64,000 nt of DNA from Telopea speciosissima (Eukaryota > Streptophyta > Magnoliopsida > Proteales > Proteaceae), in the NCBI RefSeq assembly GCF_018873765.1, contig NC_057916.1:10930001-10994000 (forward strand), in the 5' to 3' direction. Positions 39,808 to 51,623 of the stretch are shown in pieces (the stretch's first letter is position 1; every line of letters begins with the position of its first letter). A program made the position numbers and the translations under genes. The notes beneath the pieces were generated by a model. It was given only the letters and a program-made list of their open reading frames with translations. It did not search any database and had not been told where the DNA came from.

Positions 39808-42705
39808 TTAAATTTGTAACTTACTTTTCTCACTTCAAAGTTATATTTTTTGTAAAGCAAAATGAAGGTTTTCTTTCCCAAGAAAAGATTAAAGATATGA
39901 GATTTTTTTTTCTTTTATAACCATTATAACAAAACAATATATAATCAATAAACCCAGCATAACATTCCCCCCTCCCTCCAACAAAAAGAGAGGGAAAAAG
40001 TTCTTTGAGCTAACAGTGTAAGCTAGTAAGCTACGCAAACATTTTCTCTTTTTCCTTCTGATACTCTCTCTCCTCTCTGTTCTCTATTATCGAACTATTT
40101 CCCACCCTCCTTATTGGCAGGCTCCCTACCTCAACTCAAAGAGCACTTCGTTGAAAAAAGAGAAGAGAACAACTTCATGAGCAACATAAACTGATTATTT
40201 TTTATTATGTTTTGTTATGAATCAATTTTTTTTCACTTATAGTGCGGAGAGAATCTCTTATCCAACAACCCTCACCATTTGTTTTTGAAGTCAAGAAATA
40301 AAAAGAGAAAAACATATCTTTTTGGACATGTTTGGTAATGAGCCATGCACAAAACAAAAAGGATGGAAATTAAAAGGTGGAAGGACCCCCTAGAAACAGG
40401 CCAAGCACAAGTGAGGACAAGCATAATAAATTAAGAGGGACCCAAGTAGATTGTGCCTCATAAGAACACCTGTTTTCATACACCTAATAAGAATAACTTA
40501 TGACCAAAAATAACTAATTACCCAATAGGTTGTGCCCCACAAAGATATCAGGAATCATTTATGATATTCATTCTCTTGTACCGAGTTTTCAGGAATGCCT
40601 TTTTTCCTTTGTTCTTAGGATTGAAAATGTTGTTGCTCACTCTCTAGTCCGGAAGGCCGTATCTCTGACAAGTAAGACAGTCTAGCCAAATTCCTTTCCA
40701 TGGCTTCTTGACTTATGTAAAGAAGCTATGTGCTCCCCTTGCCCTCCTTTTCAATAAAATCTCTATTTACCAAAAAAAAAAAAAAAGAATAACTTCGTCG
40801 GTCTAATCGTGATGAGAGAACTCACTTATCCAGGAGTTGTGACAAAGCTTAGAGAGAGAAAGAGTATTAAAAAAAGAAAAACCAAAAGAAGAATGAAAGG
40901 TGATGTTCTAACTTCTCTATATTTTGATAGGAGAATGAAAAATGCTGTTAATAACTTCTATAATGCATAGTGATATTCTGACTTCTTAGTTTTCTACGCC
41001 TTATCACTTGCCTAACACTCTCTCTCATCCTTATATTTTTAATCTCCTTCAACTTTGTAGACAAGTAACGATAATTATTTTTTATACCAATTGATGTGAC
41101 ATGGGAGATTCCCTGCATTAGCGGGAATAGCAACCTTGCCCAATTTATTATGAAGGTAATTAGGTCTTAACATATTAGAGAAGGCGACATGTGTGTAATG
41201 TATATAATTCGAATCCCGTTCCTCTTCACTGAGTTCAACACCCAAGGAGTGGCTAGGGGGGCTTCCAATGGTGAGCGTTTACATCTAAGATATAATTCGC
41301 TCTTAATCCATGTTTCTTAGCTCTTTTGATCATTCTCTAAAATGTATCTAATCTTCAATTATCTGTTTACATCACTACATAAAAAAGGTGACAAACTCAA
41401 AAACAAAATTCCAAAAATTTCCCATTAATTTTTAATCTAGGAAAATTACATTCCTATCCCTTAAACTATGCCCTAATTAGCTAATTACACCCTCCTCTGT
41501 GTTTTCAAAAATTACACAAATCTCCTCTACAATTTACAATATGTTACAAACAACCCCAATCCGTTAGTGTGTCTCTATTAAGTAGTGACGTCAGAAAGGC
41601 CAATTCATTTAATCCCCAAATTAGGTCAACTTATTTAATCCCCAAAATACCCTTGTATGATGTAAGATTACATTTTTACCCTTCATTAAACAATTAAGAG
41701 AAAGCTTCATTACCCTACTCGCATTACACGCTGAATTTCATCTTCTTCCTCTAAAAACTTTCCAATATATTGAAGTATAGACTAACAATGTATTTGGAGA
41801 CTCAAATACCATGACAATGTCTAATAACGAACTGATTCGTTGATAATATTATTCGAAATTTTTGTAAAAAATTCTTGTGAAAGGTTTCATGAACGTCTAC
41901 TCAATATTTATGAAAGATTCTTGTGAAAGGTTTCATTAACGTCTAATCCATATCGAATGAATTCGCATCCGCCCGCGCGTCAACCACTTTGTCCATTCTC
42001 CCGATCCACGTGGATAGGAAGTGGGCTGACTCTAATAGCGAAAAATTTGTCATCTGGTACGGAGTCCAAATCCCTTTTGGCCTTTCTGGGAACTCGTATT
42101 AGATCAACGTTGTGACAATTCTTAATTTATAAAGAGAGAAAAAAAAAAACTCTAATTGGTGTTTTCGACGCTCTCTTACAAGGCCATGTGAACAAGTAGA
42201 GATCTCTTGCTATTCCGAAAATGGATAAAATATGCCAAATGACAATATTATGAAGATACTACATTCGAGAATAGATCACGTGCAAATTCATGAAGGTGAA
42301 CGTACATCTAAGAAGCAATGGCATAGCCTTTTTGTTTCCACAAATATCCCTCTTCCCATTGTAAATGACAAAAATGAAACATGATATATATATATTTTTG
42401 GTAACAAATGGGGCATGATATTACCTGTCACATACACGTGCACCTGCAAGTACGTGCAAGGAACCGACCTCAATACACTCGTAGGTTTCCAGCTTTAAGA
42501 GGTACGAGTGTAATTTTTTAAAAACAGAAGTGTACTTAGGGCATAATATTAGGGGAGACCGAGGGGGTGTGTGATATTCCCTTTTATTTATATTTATGGT
42601 ACATGTTAGGGAGAGATGAAGCAGAAGACAAAAGATTTCTATTCTCTATACACAATTTTTTTTTTTTGGTAATCGAAGCCCAATACTATTTCGGCCACGA
42701 AGCTC
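39808..42705. other. Intergenic between IRX9 and the vicilin gene
   Basis: AT-rich, no gene recognised apart from the LINE tail listed separately. The last part (up to 42705) should include the vicilin 3' UTR, which runs leftward. Confidence 0.4.
40500..40784 (+). mobile_element. LINE 3' tail with RNase H end and poly(A)
   Basis: The plus-strand frame gives SFVLRIENVVAHSLVRKAVS, the end of an L1 RNase H domain, then a stop and a short 3' UTR. A poly(A) run begins at 40772. Direct repeats AAGAATAACTT at 40489-40499 and 40785-40795 mark an 11-bp target duplication. Strong 5' truncation (285 bp). Confidence 0.7.
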
Positions 42706-44655
42706 CTAATGGCTCATTCGCGGCACGGCAGGCTTCTCCTCCTCCTCTTCCTCCTCTCTCTTCCTCTCCTCTTCCTTCTCCTGTGGAAAAGCCGGTACGG
42801 TAGGGAGAATGACGGATTCACGCTGTGAATCGATCAATTTGCCGAGCCTCTCTTCGCTTATATCGAATGCGGCGGCTAGCTCGGGACCCCTCATTCCCTG
42901 GAGGATGGAGTTCGCACCCACCAGGAACTGGGGGCGGTTCTTCCGAGCCGAAGTCGCGAAACCGAAGAACTCCATTGGCCCGCTCCGAGAAGCTATTTGA
43001 CAGAATGGAAAGTACCTGGGAACCACGAACACGTCCCCTTCCTGCAACTTTGCGTTCATAGCCGAACTTCCGTCGGGGAAAACCACCTGCAATGACCCTT
43101 CTCCGCTCAACACGATCCCGTACTCTGTCGCTCTTGGGTTCATATGCGGCGCCATCATCGGCCCCTATTCAATTCCATTCATCCATCAGATCAAATAAAC
43201 GATAAATCAGATTCGAATCTTCAATTTAAACGATTCGATGTAACCAATTAAATATATGAGAATGTCGCATATATATTGATTGATGAAATACAGCAGTAAG
43301 GTTGACAAGATAAATGCCGATGTTGGATCGTTTGAGAGGTGGGTAATCGTGCTTGTCAATGGCAAGACTCCACCCATAGCTGTTCTGGAAGTCGGGCTTC
43401 CTGTCATAAAGGTTGTACGAGTCAGGTGATCGCACTTTGCTCTTCCTATCCTTGTTCTTCTGCTTCCCCGTCACGGACTTCAAGAGATTCTTCCACGTCC
43501 CTGTCCATGACCCCTCTTGTTCTTCTTCCATCTCTTGTGCCAGCTCTTCGTCTTCTTCTTCTTCTTTTTCTACTCCTTCCATACCCATTAGCCCTCCCAA
43601 CTTCTCCTGTTGCTTCAATTTCATGAAGGATAACCACCTGCCTGGCTGATGCGCGTCTGGTACGTAAACGATGGGTCCTTCTTTCTGGCTCAGCAAGATA
43701 TCTTCCAATTCACTCGAAGAAATCTGCGAAAATCAGCTTAGTACCTTCTGTGTTTGAATTGCACTATTTCTAGTATTAGTATTCAAAATTAACAGGTTAA
43801 CAGACGTCTTCGTTAACATACATTGAATGCAGCTCTGAGGATCTTGGAGCCGAACCCCGTGAGCACAGATGTGGGATACGTTCCTCCTCCGATGAAGAAC
43901 GACTGCAAAGAGAGAAGGTGAGAAAGAAAAAATTCTCTCGAATTTATGTTGATGTTTGTGAAAGATTCATGAGGGAAGACAAAATTTGAGCAAGAAAGAA
44001 CGAACCTGAAAGAAACCTTGTTCAGTGCTCTCGAATTTAGAGCGGCTTTGTCCATTGCTTTCGAATTTGTCGATGCTGCAAATAACCTGGAGCCTCTGGC
44101 CATCACCAGTGTTCACCAAGTAGAATGCATAACCAGCCTGGATTCTATAGACATCACCCATCTTCAATTGCCTCTCCACCAGCCTATCTTTGTAGATCAA
44201 TCCGATCTTCATCTCCCCTGCGCCAAACCCAAGTGACACAGATTAACAAATAATTGTTCATGAAGCCATGAATCCAGTTCAAGAGACAGATGAACACACA
44301 GAGGGAAGTGGGTACCTCTGCGAACAAAGAAGATCAAATTGGAATCAATATACTGAGGAAGGAAAAGGGTCTTTGGTTCCATGTTGATAAAGCCGATGTG
44401 AACTGGGTTTTCTTTGCCCTTCCCTGTGAAGTCTCTCACAACTCTCATCTCCCCTGCTTCAGTCCTTACAACCTCTTTCGAATGTCGCAACAAGAACAAA
44501 TCCTCTTTCTCTTCCCTCCGTTCTCTCCTTCTCCTACCTCTACTGTCTCCGTCTCTTCCTTCTTCTTTTTCTTCATTATATCCCATCGCCAGGGGAACTG
44601 AGAAGATCACAAACAGGAACAATAACAGAGTTGCTTTACGTTTCATCCTTGCCAT
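42706..44655 (-). CDS. Vicilin-like 7S seed storage globulin (At2g28490-like)
   Basis: Bicupin storage globulin laid down in protein bodies of seeds. Exons in transcription order: 44655-44316, 44217-44006, 43902-43822, 43723-43292, 43164-42706; phases agree, 507 residues (Arabidopsis At2g28490 about 511). The start MARMKRKATLLLFLFVIFSV gives a signal peptide, then a charged linker of Glu/Arg repeats. The N-terminal cupin spans exons 1-4 (MKIGLIYKDRLVERQLKMGD, YRIQAGYAFYLVNTGD). The C-terminal cupin has MNPRATEYGIVLSGEGSLQV, EGDVFVVPRYFPFCQIASR and GPELAAAFDIS. A Glu-rich, likely disordered insert (VEKEEEEDEELAQEMEEEQE) lies between the cupins and an EEEEEE tail precedes the stop. Intact frame. 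The promoter holds seed-type motifs. Confidence 0.93.
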
Positions 44656-44721
44656 TACACTCTCTGCTTCCCTAACCCACCTGGTGAGTTGTGTGGACAA
44701 TCTGGAACCTGAGATGTTGGA

Positions 44722-44731
44722 GCTTATAAAG
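44722..44731 (-). promoter_or_regulatory. TATA box of the vicilin gene
   Basis: The minus strand reads CTTTATAAGC, 70-75 bp upstream of the vicilin ATG, a plausible TATA position for a gene with a short leader. Confidence 0.65.
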
Positions 44732-44758
44732 TAGAAGGTCGGGGTGAAGTTGAAGTGA

Positions 44759-44775
44759 CACGTGACCTTCATGCA
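44759..44775 (-). promoter_or_regulatory. G-box plus RY motif of the vicilin promoter
   Basis: CACGTG (44759-44764) and CATGCA (44770-44775) lie within 17 bp, about 30-50 bp upstream of the TATA box. G-box/ABRE motifs bind bZIP factors and RY motifs bind B3 factors (ABI3, FUS3), and the pair drives seed storage-protein genes. Confidence 0.65.
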
Positions 44776-44928
44776 AGAGATGAGATTTCGTTGGCGGTTT
44801 TTGCTGTAGCCACCATTTTTAAATGTTAGCGAGAGATCTTCTGATCCTCTCTTGGATCAAACATAGTTTCCTATCCCTCATCTGGAGAATTTTGAACTGT
44901 GTGAAGCGGCGGGACTTGCTCTCTACAG

Positions 44929-44936
44929 CCACGTGG
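44929..44936. promoter_or_regulatory. Second, distal palindromic G-box
   Basis: CCACGTGG, about 270 bp upstream of the vicilin ATG; an ACGT-core word (TCCACGTCAG) follows at 44981-44990. Fits a bZIP-responsive seed promoter. Confidence 0.5.
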
Positions 44937-45126
44937 ATGGTGTGGCAGATCGTAACCGTTCATTTCGATGCTTGGATTTGTCCACGTCAGTTCCTGGACC
45001 AGAAATTGGGTCACTTCCCTTATTTCTTGATTGCTGCACCGGTTCGAATTTCCTATTCTCCACCAGTCATCATGTGCCTTGCACACTTGCACCCCCTTCC
45101 CACCATTTCCTCCCACACTCTATAGT

Positions 45127-45616
45127 TAAGGGCTTCAATCAGTCGGTTTGATCTGGTTTTGATCAGCTCAATCCGTTTGTGGTTTGTTACTAGACCAATC
45201 CAAAACCAAGTCGTTAAGAAAGTTTTCGATTTCGGTTATGCTCCTCTTTCTTATCTTATCTTTTTTTTTTTTTTTGTTATTCTGCTATTGGGTTCGGTCT
45301 GATCCGGTCTTTGTTACATGTATACATAAGAATATTAGTAGGAAAATTTTTTGGGTTCTCGGTTTCTTATCTGGTTACTATTCGTCCAGTCTCCCATTAC
45401 CAAAAAAAAAAACTATTCGTCCAGTCTCAATTTTTAGGGTCAGTCTAGATTTCGATTTTGGTCGGTGCATTCGGACGGTTTGTTTTAGTTTCAATTTCTA
45501 TCATTTCCATATAATCTTAACCCAAACGAAACCGATAATTTCAATTTGATTCGATCTGGCTAAATCAATCACTTTCGATCGATCCGCCCGGTGCAGGCTG
45601 AAATTTGACACCCTTA
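45127..45616. mobile_element. hAT-like non-autonomous element, second copy type
   Basis: A 490-bp segment with ends TAAGGGCTTCAAT (left) and, reversed from the right, TAAGGGTGTCAAA. The interior is GGTTTGATCTGGTTTTGATC-like. Flanking 8-mers TCTATAGT and GCTGTAGT match 6 of 8, a possible aged hAT target duplication. Same end type as 36014-36447. It lies 470 bp upstream of the vicilin start codon. Confidence 0.5.
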
Positions 45617-48600
45617 GCTGTAGTCAAAGACCCATGGGTAGACAACATAAATAAATGGTGGGCTTGGGCTAGGACTGGCTCAAGGGAAGTTTATAGATTT
45701 AGACTAAAGTTCAGCCCTCAGGCCCACTAAAATTGGGCCATTTTCACCCACTCATTTAAAATCATAGATATTCTATTGTCATTTTGGTTCTTTTCATGTA
45801 TACTAGCTGATTTTTTTTTTAAATGGGGTGGCGTGGGGGATTCTAGACTAGATGAGAAACACGAGGTCTTGAACTCGAAACCTCCTGAGGCTAGGTTCCC
45901 CGTATTGAACTGTACCCTCCTATAATCCTAGAATTTTCAAAGTTCTATTCTTCTACTTGACCAATCTATTTGAATTTAAACTTGACATATGAGTAAAAGA
46001 CCTTGTGATCTACATGTTTGCCAGATTTCAGTTGTATCTAACGTATCATGTGACAGCAAATGTACTTAGATCAAAGATCAATTTAGCCTACACATAGCAG
46101 AGAATCTATTTTTTGTTTTTGTTTTTTGAGTAGCTTCTAAGGTTTTCATTCCCTACCACCCCACCCTTTGGGGAGTTTCCCATTGTCAATCTCTTTGATT
46201 GCAAGAAAAGTGGAGAAAAGGAAGTAAAGGGAAATATTTGTAATCCACTAACATATTTTTCACTTCTCTAAACAATATTTGTATTTCCTTTAAAATCAAA
46301 CATAAAAAATGATTGTTTCTATAAAATATATTTTACTTTCAAGAGAAATTTTACATTTTTCTTGCAACCAAACGGAGCTTAAAAGGTCCTTTTTCATCCA
46401 GGAAAGAAAAAAAAATGGTTAATTAGAATAGTTGATACACCATTTTTTAAGAAAAACTTTCCCATAACAGGCATTGATGTGGTGTGCAGATTCCACCCCT
46501 ACACTGATGTCATGGAAAACTTTCTCTAGATCTTTTTTAATTTATAAAAATGGTTGAGACACCTTGTAGGATCTAGTGGCAACAAAAAAGAAAGATCTCT
46601 CTACCGTAGACCAAGTATCCAAACAGGTGTACCCATTTCACAGGTATGGAACCGTGACAAGCTTTTAACACCCTTGCATGACAGTTTCAAAGGTTGCAGG
46701 GATCTTGAAGCATTAATAGGGTTCCCAGCATTAAGTGTGACCTATTCAAGTAATATAATTAGTGAATTTATCAAGAACTAAAATGGGTTTCCTTCAGTAC
46801 CTGATGAAGATTATTATACATCTCACATCTTGATATTGGCCTGATCATCCCTAAGAAAAATTTTCCATATTCAACATGCAAGCAACTAAGTCCTCTTTTT
46901 AAAAAAAAAACTAAGTCCTCTTATGCTAATTTTTTGTCCTTGTGGGTAAGCACTAATCATAGTTGGTTGTGTGGTAATTAAGTTGCAATTCTTATTAGAA
47001 TTTTTAACCTTAAGGTTAACATGTATTGAGCTTTTATCTTTATATTTTTGGTCACGAATGATCATTAAACACCCAAGATTCTTATTGCCTTGTGGGAATA
47101 TGAATTTGGATCTCGACATCTCAACAAATTTTGAACTTCACCTATCGTGTGGTAGAAAGGCTATATTATGTCAACCACCTTCTCTTAACAGTAAATAGGG
47201 AAAATGCTGATATGCTAGCACCTTATGTGTCTATTTCCTTCTTTCTCCCTTTGAGGCGTAAGAGATTCGTTCAGTAAGGAACTCACATGGTTAGACAAGA
47301 AAGAAAGTGACAATGTAACCCATATAAACAGAATGAGATGACATAAGAAAGTATCTTCATACAGTAGGGATGTTTTTCTTATTTTAATATCTCTAATAAT
47401 TAATGTATATGAAAGTTTTTATTTTAAAAAAATAATTATTGAGTCATTTTATTATGTTTTTGGTAAACACTTATTGAGTTATTGAGATAAGGGGTAGGTA
47501 ACATGTTATCATTGATCAACTAAGACTGTTCAAATGTATAAGAAAGACATATAAGAGACCCATGGATTGTTAATCAATCAGAATCAGAATATATATGACA
47601 AATTGACAACCCTTTCTTAGCGAGCTGTATCCTTTGTCTCGTTGCGGATGTGGGCCACCCTAGTCTTTGTTGATTGCTTTCCATCTCTGTTTCAGAATTT
47701 TTTTTTAATAAAAAAAATAGAAACGGTTTCCCGTAAGTACACTCAGCGAGGGGTTGAAAAATGGGAATAATTATCACCTCCAATTCGGGGTACCTCCAAT
47801 TAGAGGATTTTACCTTGGGCAATATTTTCGGGCAAGGGGTAGGGTGGTCATTGTCATCCCTATGTGAGGAATTAGAGGGGGCAACGAATTAGAAGGGATA
47901 ACGATTCAAAAAATGCTATCAACCATATGAGGTGTACATGGGATCCACATGTTGAGAATAGGAGAGCAATGTCACTATAAGTTCAACTGGTTATTATGTG
48001 AAGAGATTATAAAGAAATTTATACAAGGGCAGTGTAGTAATCTTTTTCAGTAAAACCTAAAAATCATTTAAAAAAATGAGGAGAGGAGAAGGGGGAGGGC
48101 AAACCTACATAGATAGTTCATATGTATATTTTTAGAACATTGCCAACTTAATGGTTGATTCTGTTCATTAGATGGACCATTCTCGGTTTAAATTAGCACA
48201 TGCTAAATTTAAGAACCCCATTCAGTCAAATATCCTTTCATGTATTGGTTTATGGATTATCGTCTTTTTCAGTCCTTGTATGCTTCTACAACTCGTTTAT
48301 GGCCTGATTGTAGTCTGATTATCCAATTACCCCGTCCAAAGCCGAATTGCCATTAGCCCGAATATGAATTAGTAACTAACGGACTGAATAGAAGTATGTA
48401 TATAACCTAGCTATGAGTCCCGATTACAAGGAGCTGATCTGAACTCTTACCTAAATGGTTGTTAAAGATATGAAACCTTAAATTGCCGGATACGAATTCA
48501 CTCCTCTGGTTAGCATGGTTCTTAGTGTTGATCTCAAATCATATCAATATCATTGAGGCTGATCCCGGTTTTTGACCAATCCAATACCAATCCATAGGTA

Positions 48601-50640
48601 TGACCCAAAGGTAAAAAGGTAATAAAAATCAACTTTTATTAACAATAAGACATAATTCTATACGATCCAACCCAATTCAGGGCAATTCGACTTGGGATCA
48701 ATCGACTCGGTATCGACCAAGATTGATCCCGATCCGACTGCCACATTGGAGTTGTAGGTTTTTTTTTATTTTTTACCCCTTCTACTACTCAAAGCGTTGC
48801 TAGCTGAACGGCTGCACGTATGATCGTTTCTTCTTTTAGAGGAAAGGATATAAGTAGATAAAAGTGTATGAAGCAAATGATGAGATGTAGAATTTCCTCT
48901 CATCCTCTCTCAATGATGTTACAAAACACAAACAACCACAACAACACCCACCAAAAAATGATGTTTCAAAACATCATCTAACAAGGAAGAATGGAAGATT
49001 AGGTCATCTCTCTCTCTCTCCCTATTATGGAGGAAGTACTTGGTAAGACTTAATAAAGAGGGATCTGTGGGGTCTTCAAACTCCATCAACCATCATCCAC
49101 TCCACTAAACCAACTGGCACAACATTTAATAATGATGGACTCTTGGCCCGCCAATAAACATTTTACACTAAAATACAAAATTAACTAGAAAAAAAAAATT
49201 GCACAAGAATGCTCTACATTGATTTGTTAGTGATTGATTCTTTCTGAACTGTGTAGGGGTAGGGCATACTGGCACCACGTAAGAATTGTGTGTCTCTTTC
49301 CTCCTTTCATGAAATGATTTAGTTGATTTTCTATATATGTATGATATTATGTTGTATTTTATTGGTGCACTCTTTTATGCCATTTGTTTAGAGAATTTAA
49401 TGTCGGATAATTTAGTATATGAATAACTCGTAATGTCATTTAAAAGCCTAAGGTTGATATCCCTGGTTGCCTGATGTTGTCATTGGAAAATCCAACTGAT
49501 CCAACCAAAAGATGGGTCAGTCAGTTTCAAGGTTTTATGTCTGAATCAGTCCAATCCAATTATGCTCCTAATTTTTCTTAGGGCAAGAGACCGTTATATG
49601 GGCCTCTAGCGTTTGCACTAGTGCACTGGTCAATGAAGATGCACACAACACAAGAGCAAGATATGCCATTTTTTATTTCATGGGGGGCGCGTTTCTATGT
49701 CTAGGCAGAGGAGCCATGCAACCAAAGAAAGCATTATTTTCTCCTTTTTTTGAAGGTTGACTTATGTTTTAATTAAAGAAAAATCAAATTAACCACTAGG
49801 GTGAACAACAACGGTTTTCTTATTGATAGTCGTGACGGTGTCAAATAATTTGTAATCCAAACTTATCATTTTATATGTGTGTTCAAAAGACATACGAGAT
49901 AATGATAACTCTTCAAAATTACATATTGAATAAGTTATTTTCAAATAATTTTGAAAATTCTCTTAAAAATTCTTTTTTACTCATATCTTAAAAGGTAAAG
50001 ATAAGATAAAGAACAATCAAAAGATTGTTACATGTTTTAAATCTACGTGCAGAGGTGTCATTCAACAATCCTAATAATTTTATCAAACGATTCCGATTGT
50101 CCCGAAAAGAAATCAAATCAGGATCAGATAGACCCGATTAAAATCATGATTCCTTGTTTTAAAACCCTATTCTTCCATGATAACATGGACCCTCTATATA
50201 TGAATATATATGAATCATGAATCATGAATCATGAATCAATCCCTTGTGAATCATGAATCATTCTCTCCCCTGCATCCACTAGATTCACGGTTCACACGGC
50301 AGAAGTCAAATTGTCAATGGCACAGCCGGCAGCTTATAGATGATAGATCCCCAAAATATCCATTTCTTTTAGTGACTTGACAAGGGGGGGCAAGCAACGG
50401 TAACATGTGGAGACATTAATGTGACCACTTCAGACACGCTGCTTTCTTAAATCGTCTGATGTGAAATCAGGAGAGAATCAGTTATTCTAACTGTTCCTGA
50501 AAGTTGAGAATTGAAAACAAAATTATAATTTCTATTTTCTAACGATATTGAATCCATACCCTTAAAACAGAATAAAATAAGCTACTCGTGATTATTGAAA
50601 GTTTTCCCAACTAATTAATTTTCTGGTTCTATTTCTTCTG
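45617..50640. other. 5-kb intergenic region
   Basis: AT-rich; no gene, tRNA or whole transposon recognised. A B-box-like word (GAGGTTTCGAGTTCAAGACC on the minus strand near 45865-45890) hints at a tRNA-derived SINE relic. Around 50211-50238 the 7-mer TGAATCA repeats in tandem four times and recurs nearby. Confidence 0.4.
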
Positions 50641-51042
50641 GAAAACGTACACTCGATCACGAGAGAGGAAGGAACTGAGGAACTGTGGATCTGTGAGAGA
50701 GAGAGATGGTTAGGTTTTGGTTTTTTGACAGAGAATGGTTATGTTGTCAAAAAACAGATGAAGAAAAAGGAGTTTTTTTAATAGTATTTTACTCATTCAC
50801 TGTGTTGCGTGGAGCCCACAGGAAAACCAGCTGTTATTCTGCAATTTTCAGGTCGTTGAAACTTTCATTGGCGAGATCTGTTCTTTTCTCTTTACAAAGA
50901 GAGGACGGAAAGCTCTGATCTATTCTTTCTGGGTTCGTGGAGAGAAACGTGGATAGGTTCCACAGAAAGACAGCAGAGAGACAGAGAGAGAGAGAAGACA
51001 GAGATTTTTTCTTCCCTGAGATCCGGCAAAGTTCATGAACAG

Positions 51043-51620
51043 GTACTTCCGTTGTCTCTTCGTCTTGAACCTGAAATTGGAACTTCATTTCTATGCTTTT
51101 TTTTTTTTTTAAATGGGGCTCATTTTTTTTTTTTTTCTGTTTTTGGGTCTTGAGATCTCCTATTGAATTAATAGTTTCAAGGTTTTCCTCGTTTTCTTTG
51201 GATTTTGTCCAATACCTTTCTGGGTTTATTGCGGTGTTTGTAGATCTTAGAAGAGTTTTACATAGAAATTTGGTTCCGGGTTCTTGAATTTTCTTGTACA
51301 TTTTGCAATTTCTGCATTTGGGTATGGCACTATTCGTTCATTGGGTAGGGACTGTGATTCGATCTCCTCTCCCCTATCCTCCTTAAATATGACTGTTTGT
51401 TCTTGAGAGTTTGGTGTTTGTTTCAGACACAAAGATTCGGTTTTGCCATTCTATTCTTTTCTGAAACAATATCTAATCTTTCTTTCACCGGATTATGAAT
51501 GATATGCTGTTGCAAATGGCTTTTCGATATGTATGAGAAGGGTAGTATTTTTTTTTTTTTATCTGATTTATAATTGATTTCATGGTTTTATCCGTCAAAG
51601 ATCACTTGGGGAATGATTAG
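51043..51620 (+). other. Probable 5' UTR intron of the IQD gene
   Basis: A donor (AACAG|GTACTT at 51042/51043) and an acceptor (TGATTAG|GAG at 51620/51621) sit just before the start codon at 51624, with T-rich sequence between. The inferred first exon (up to 51042) is GA-rich leader with no conserved coding sequence. Confidence 0.4.
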
Positions 51621-51623
51621 GAG

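Noticed and set aside
43339-43649. Ser-rich plus-strand ORFs over the vicilin gene
   Set aside because: Antisense shadow of the Glu-rich linker of the storage protein.
44823-45125. 100-codon ORF upstream of the vicilin gene
   Set aside because: It overlaps the promoter motifs, has no recognisable domain, and can be explained as chance in GC-richer promoter DNA.
50211-50260. Tandem TGAATCA 7-mers as a possible regulatory array or CRISPR-like repeat
   Set aside because: Only about four perfect units with no spacers; a simple microsatellite-like slip in plant intergenic DNA.
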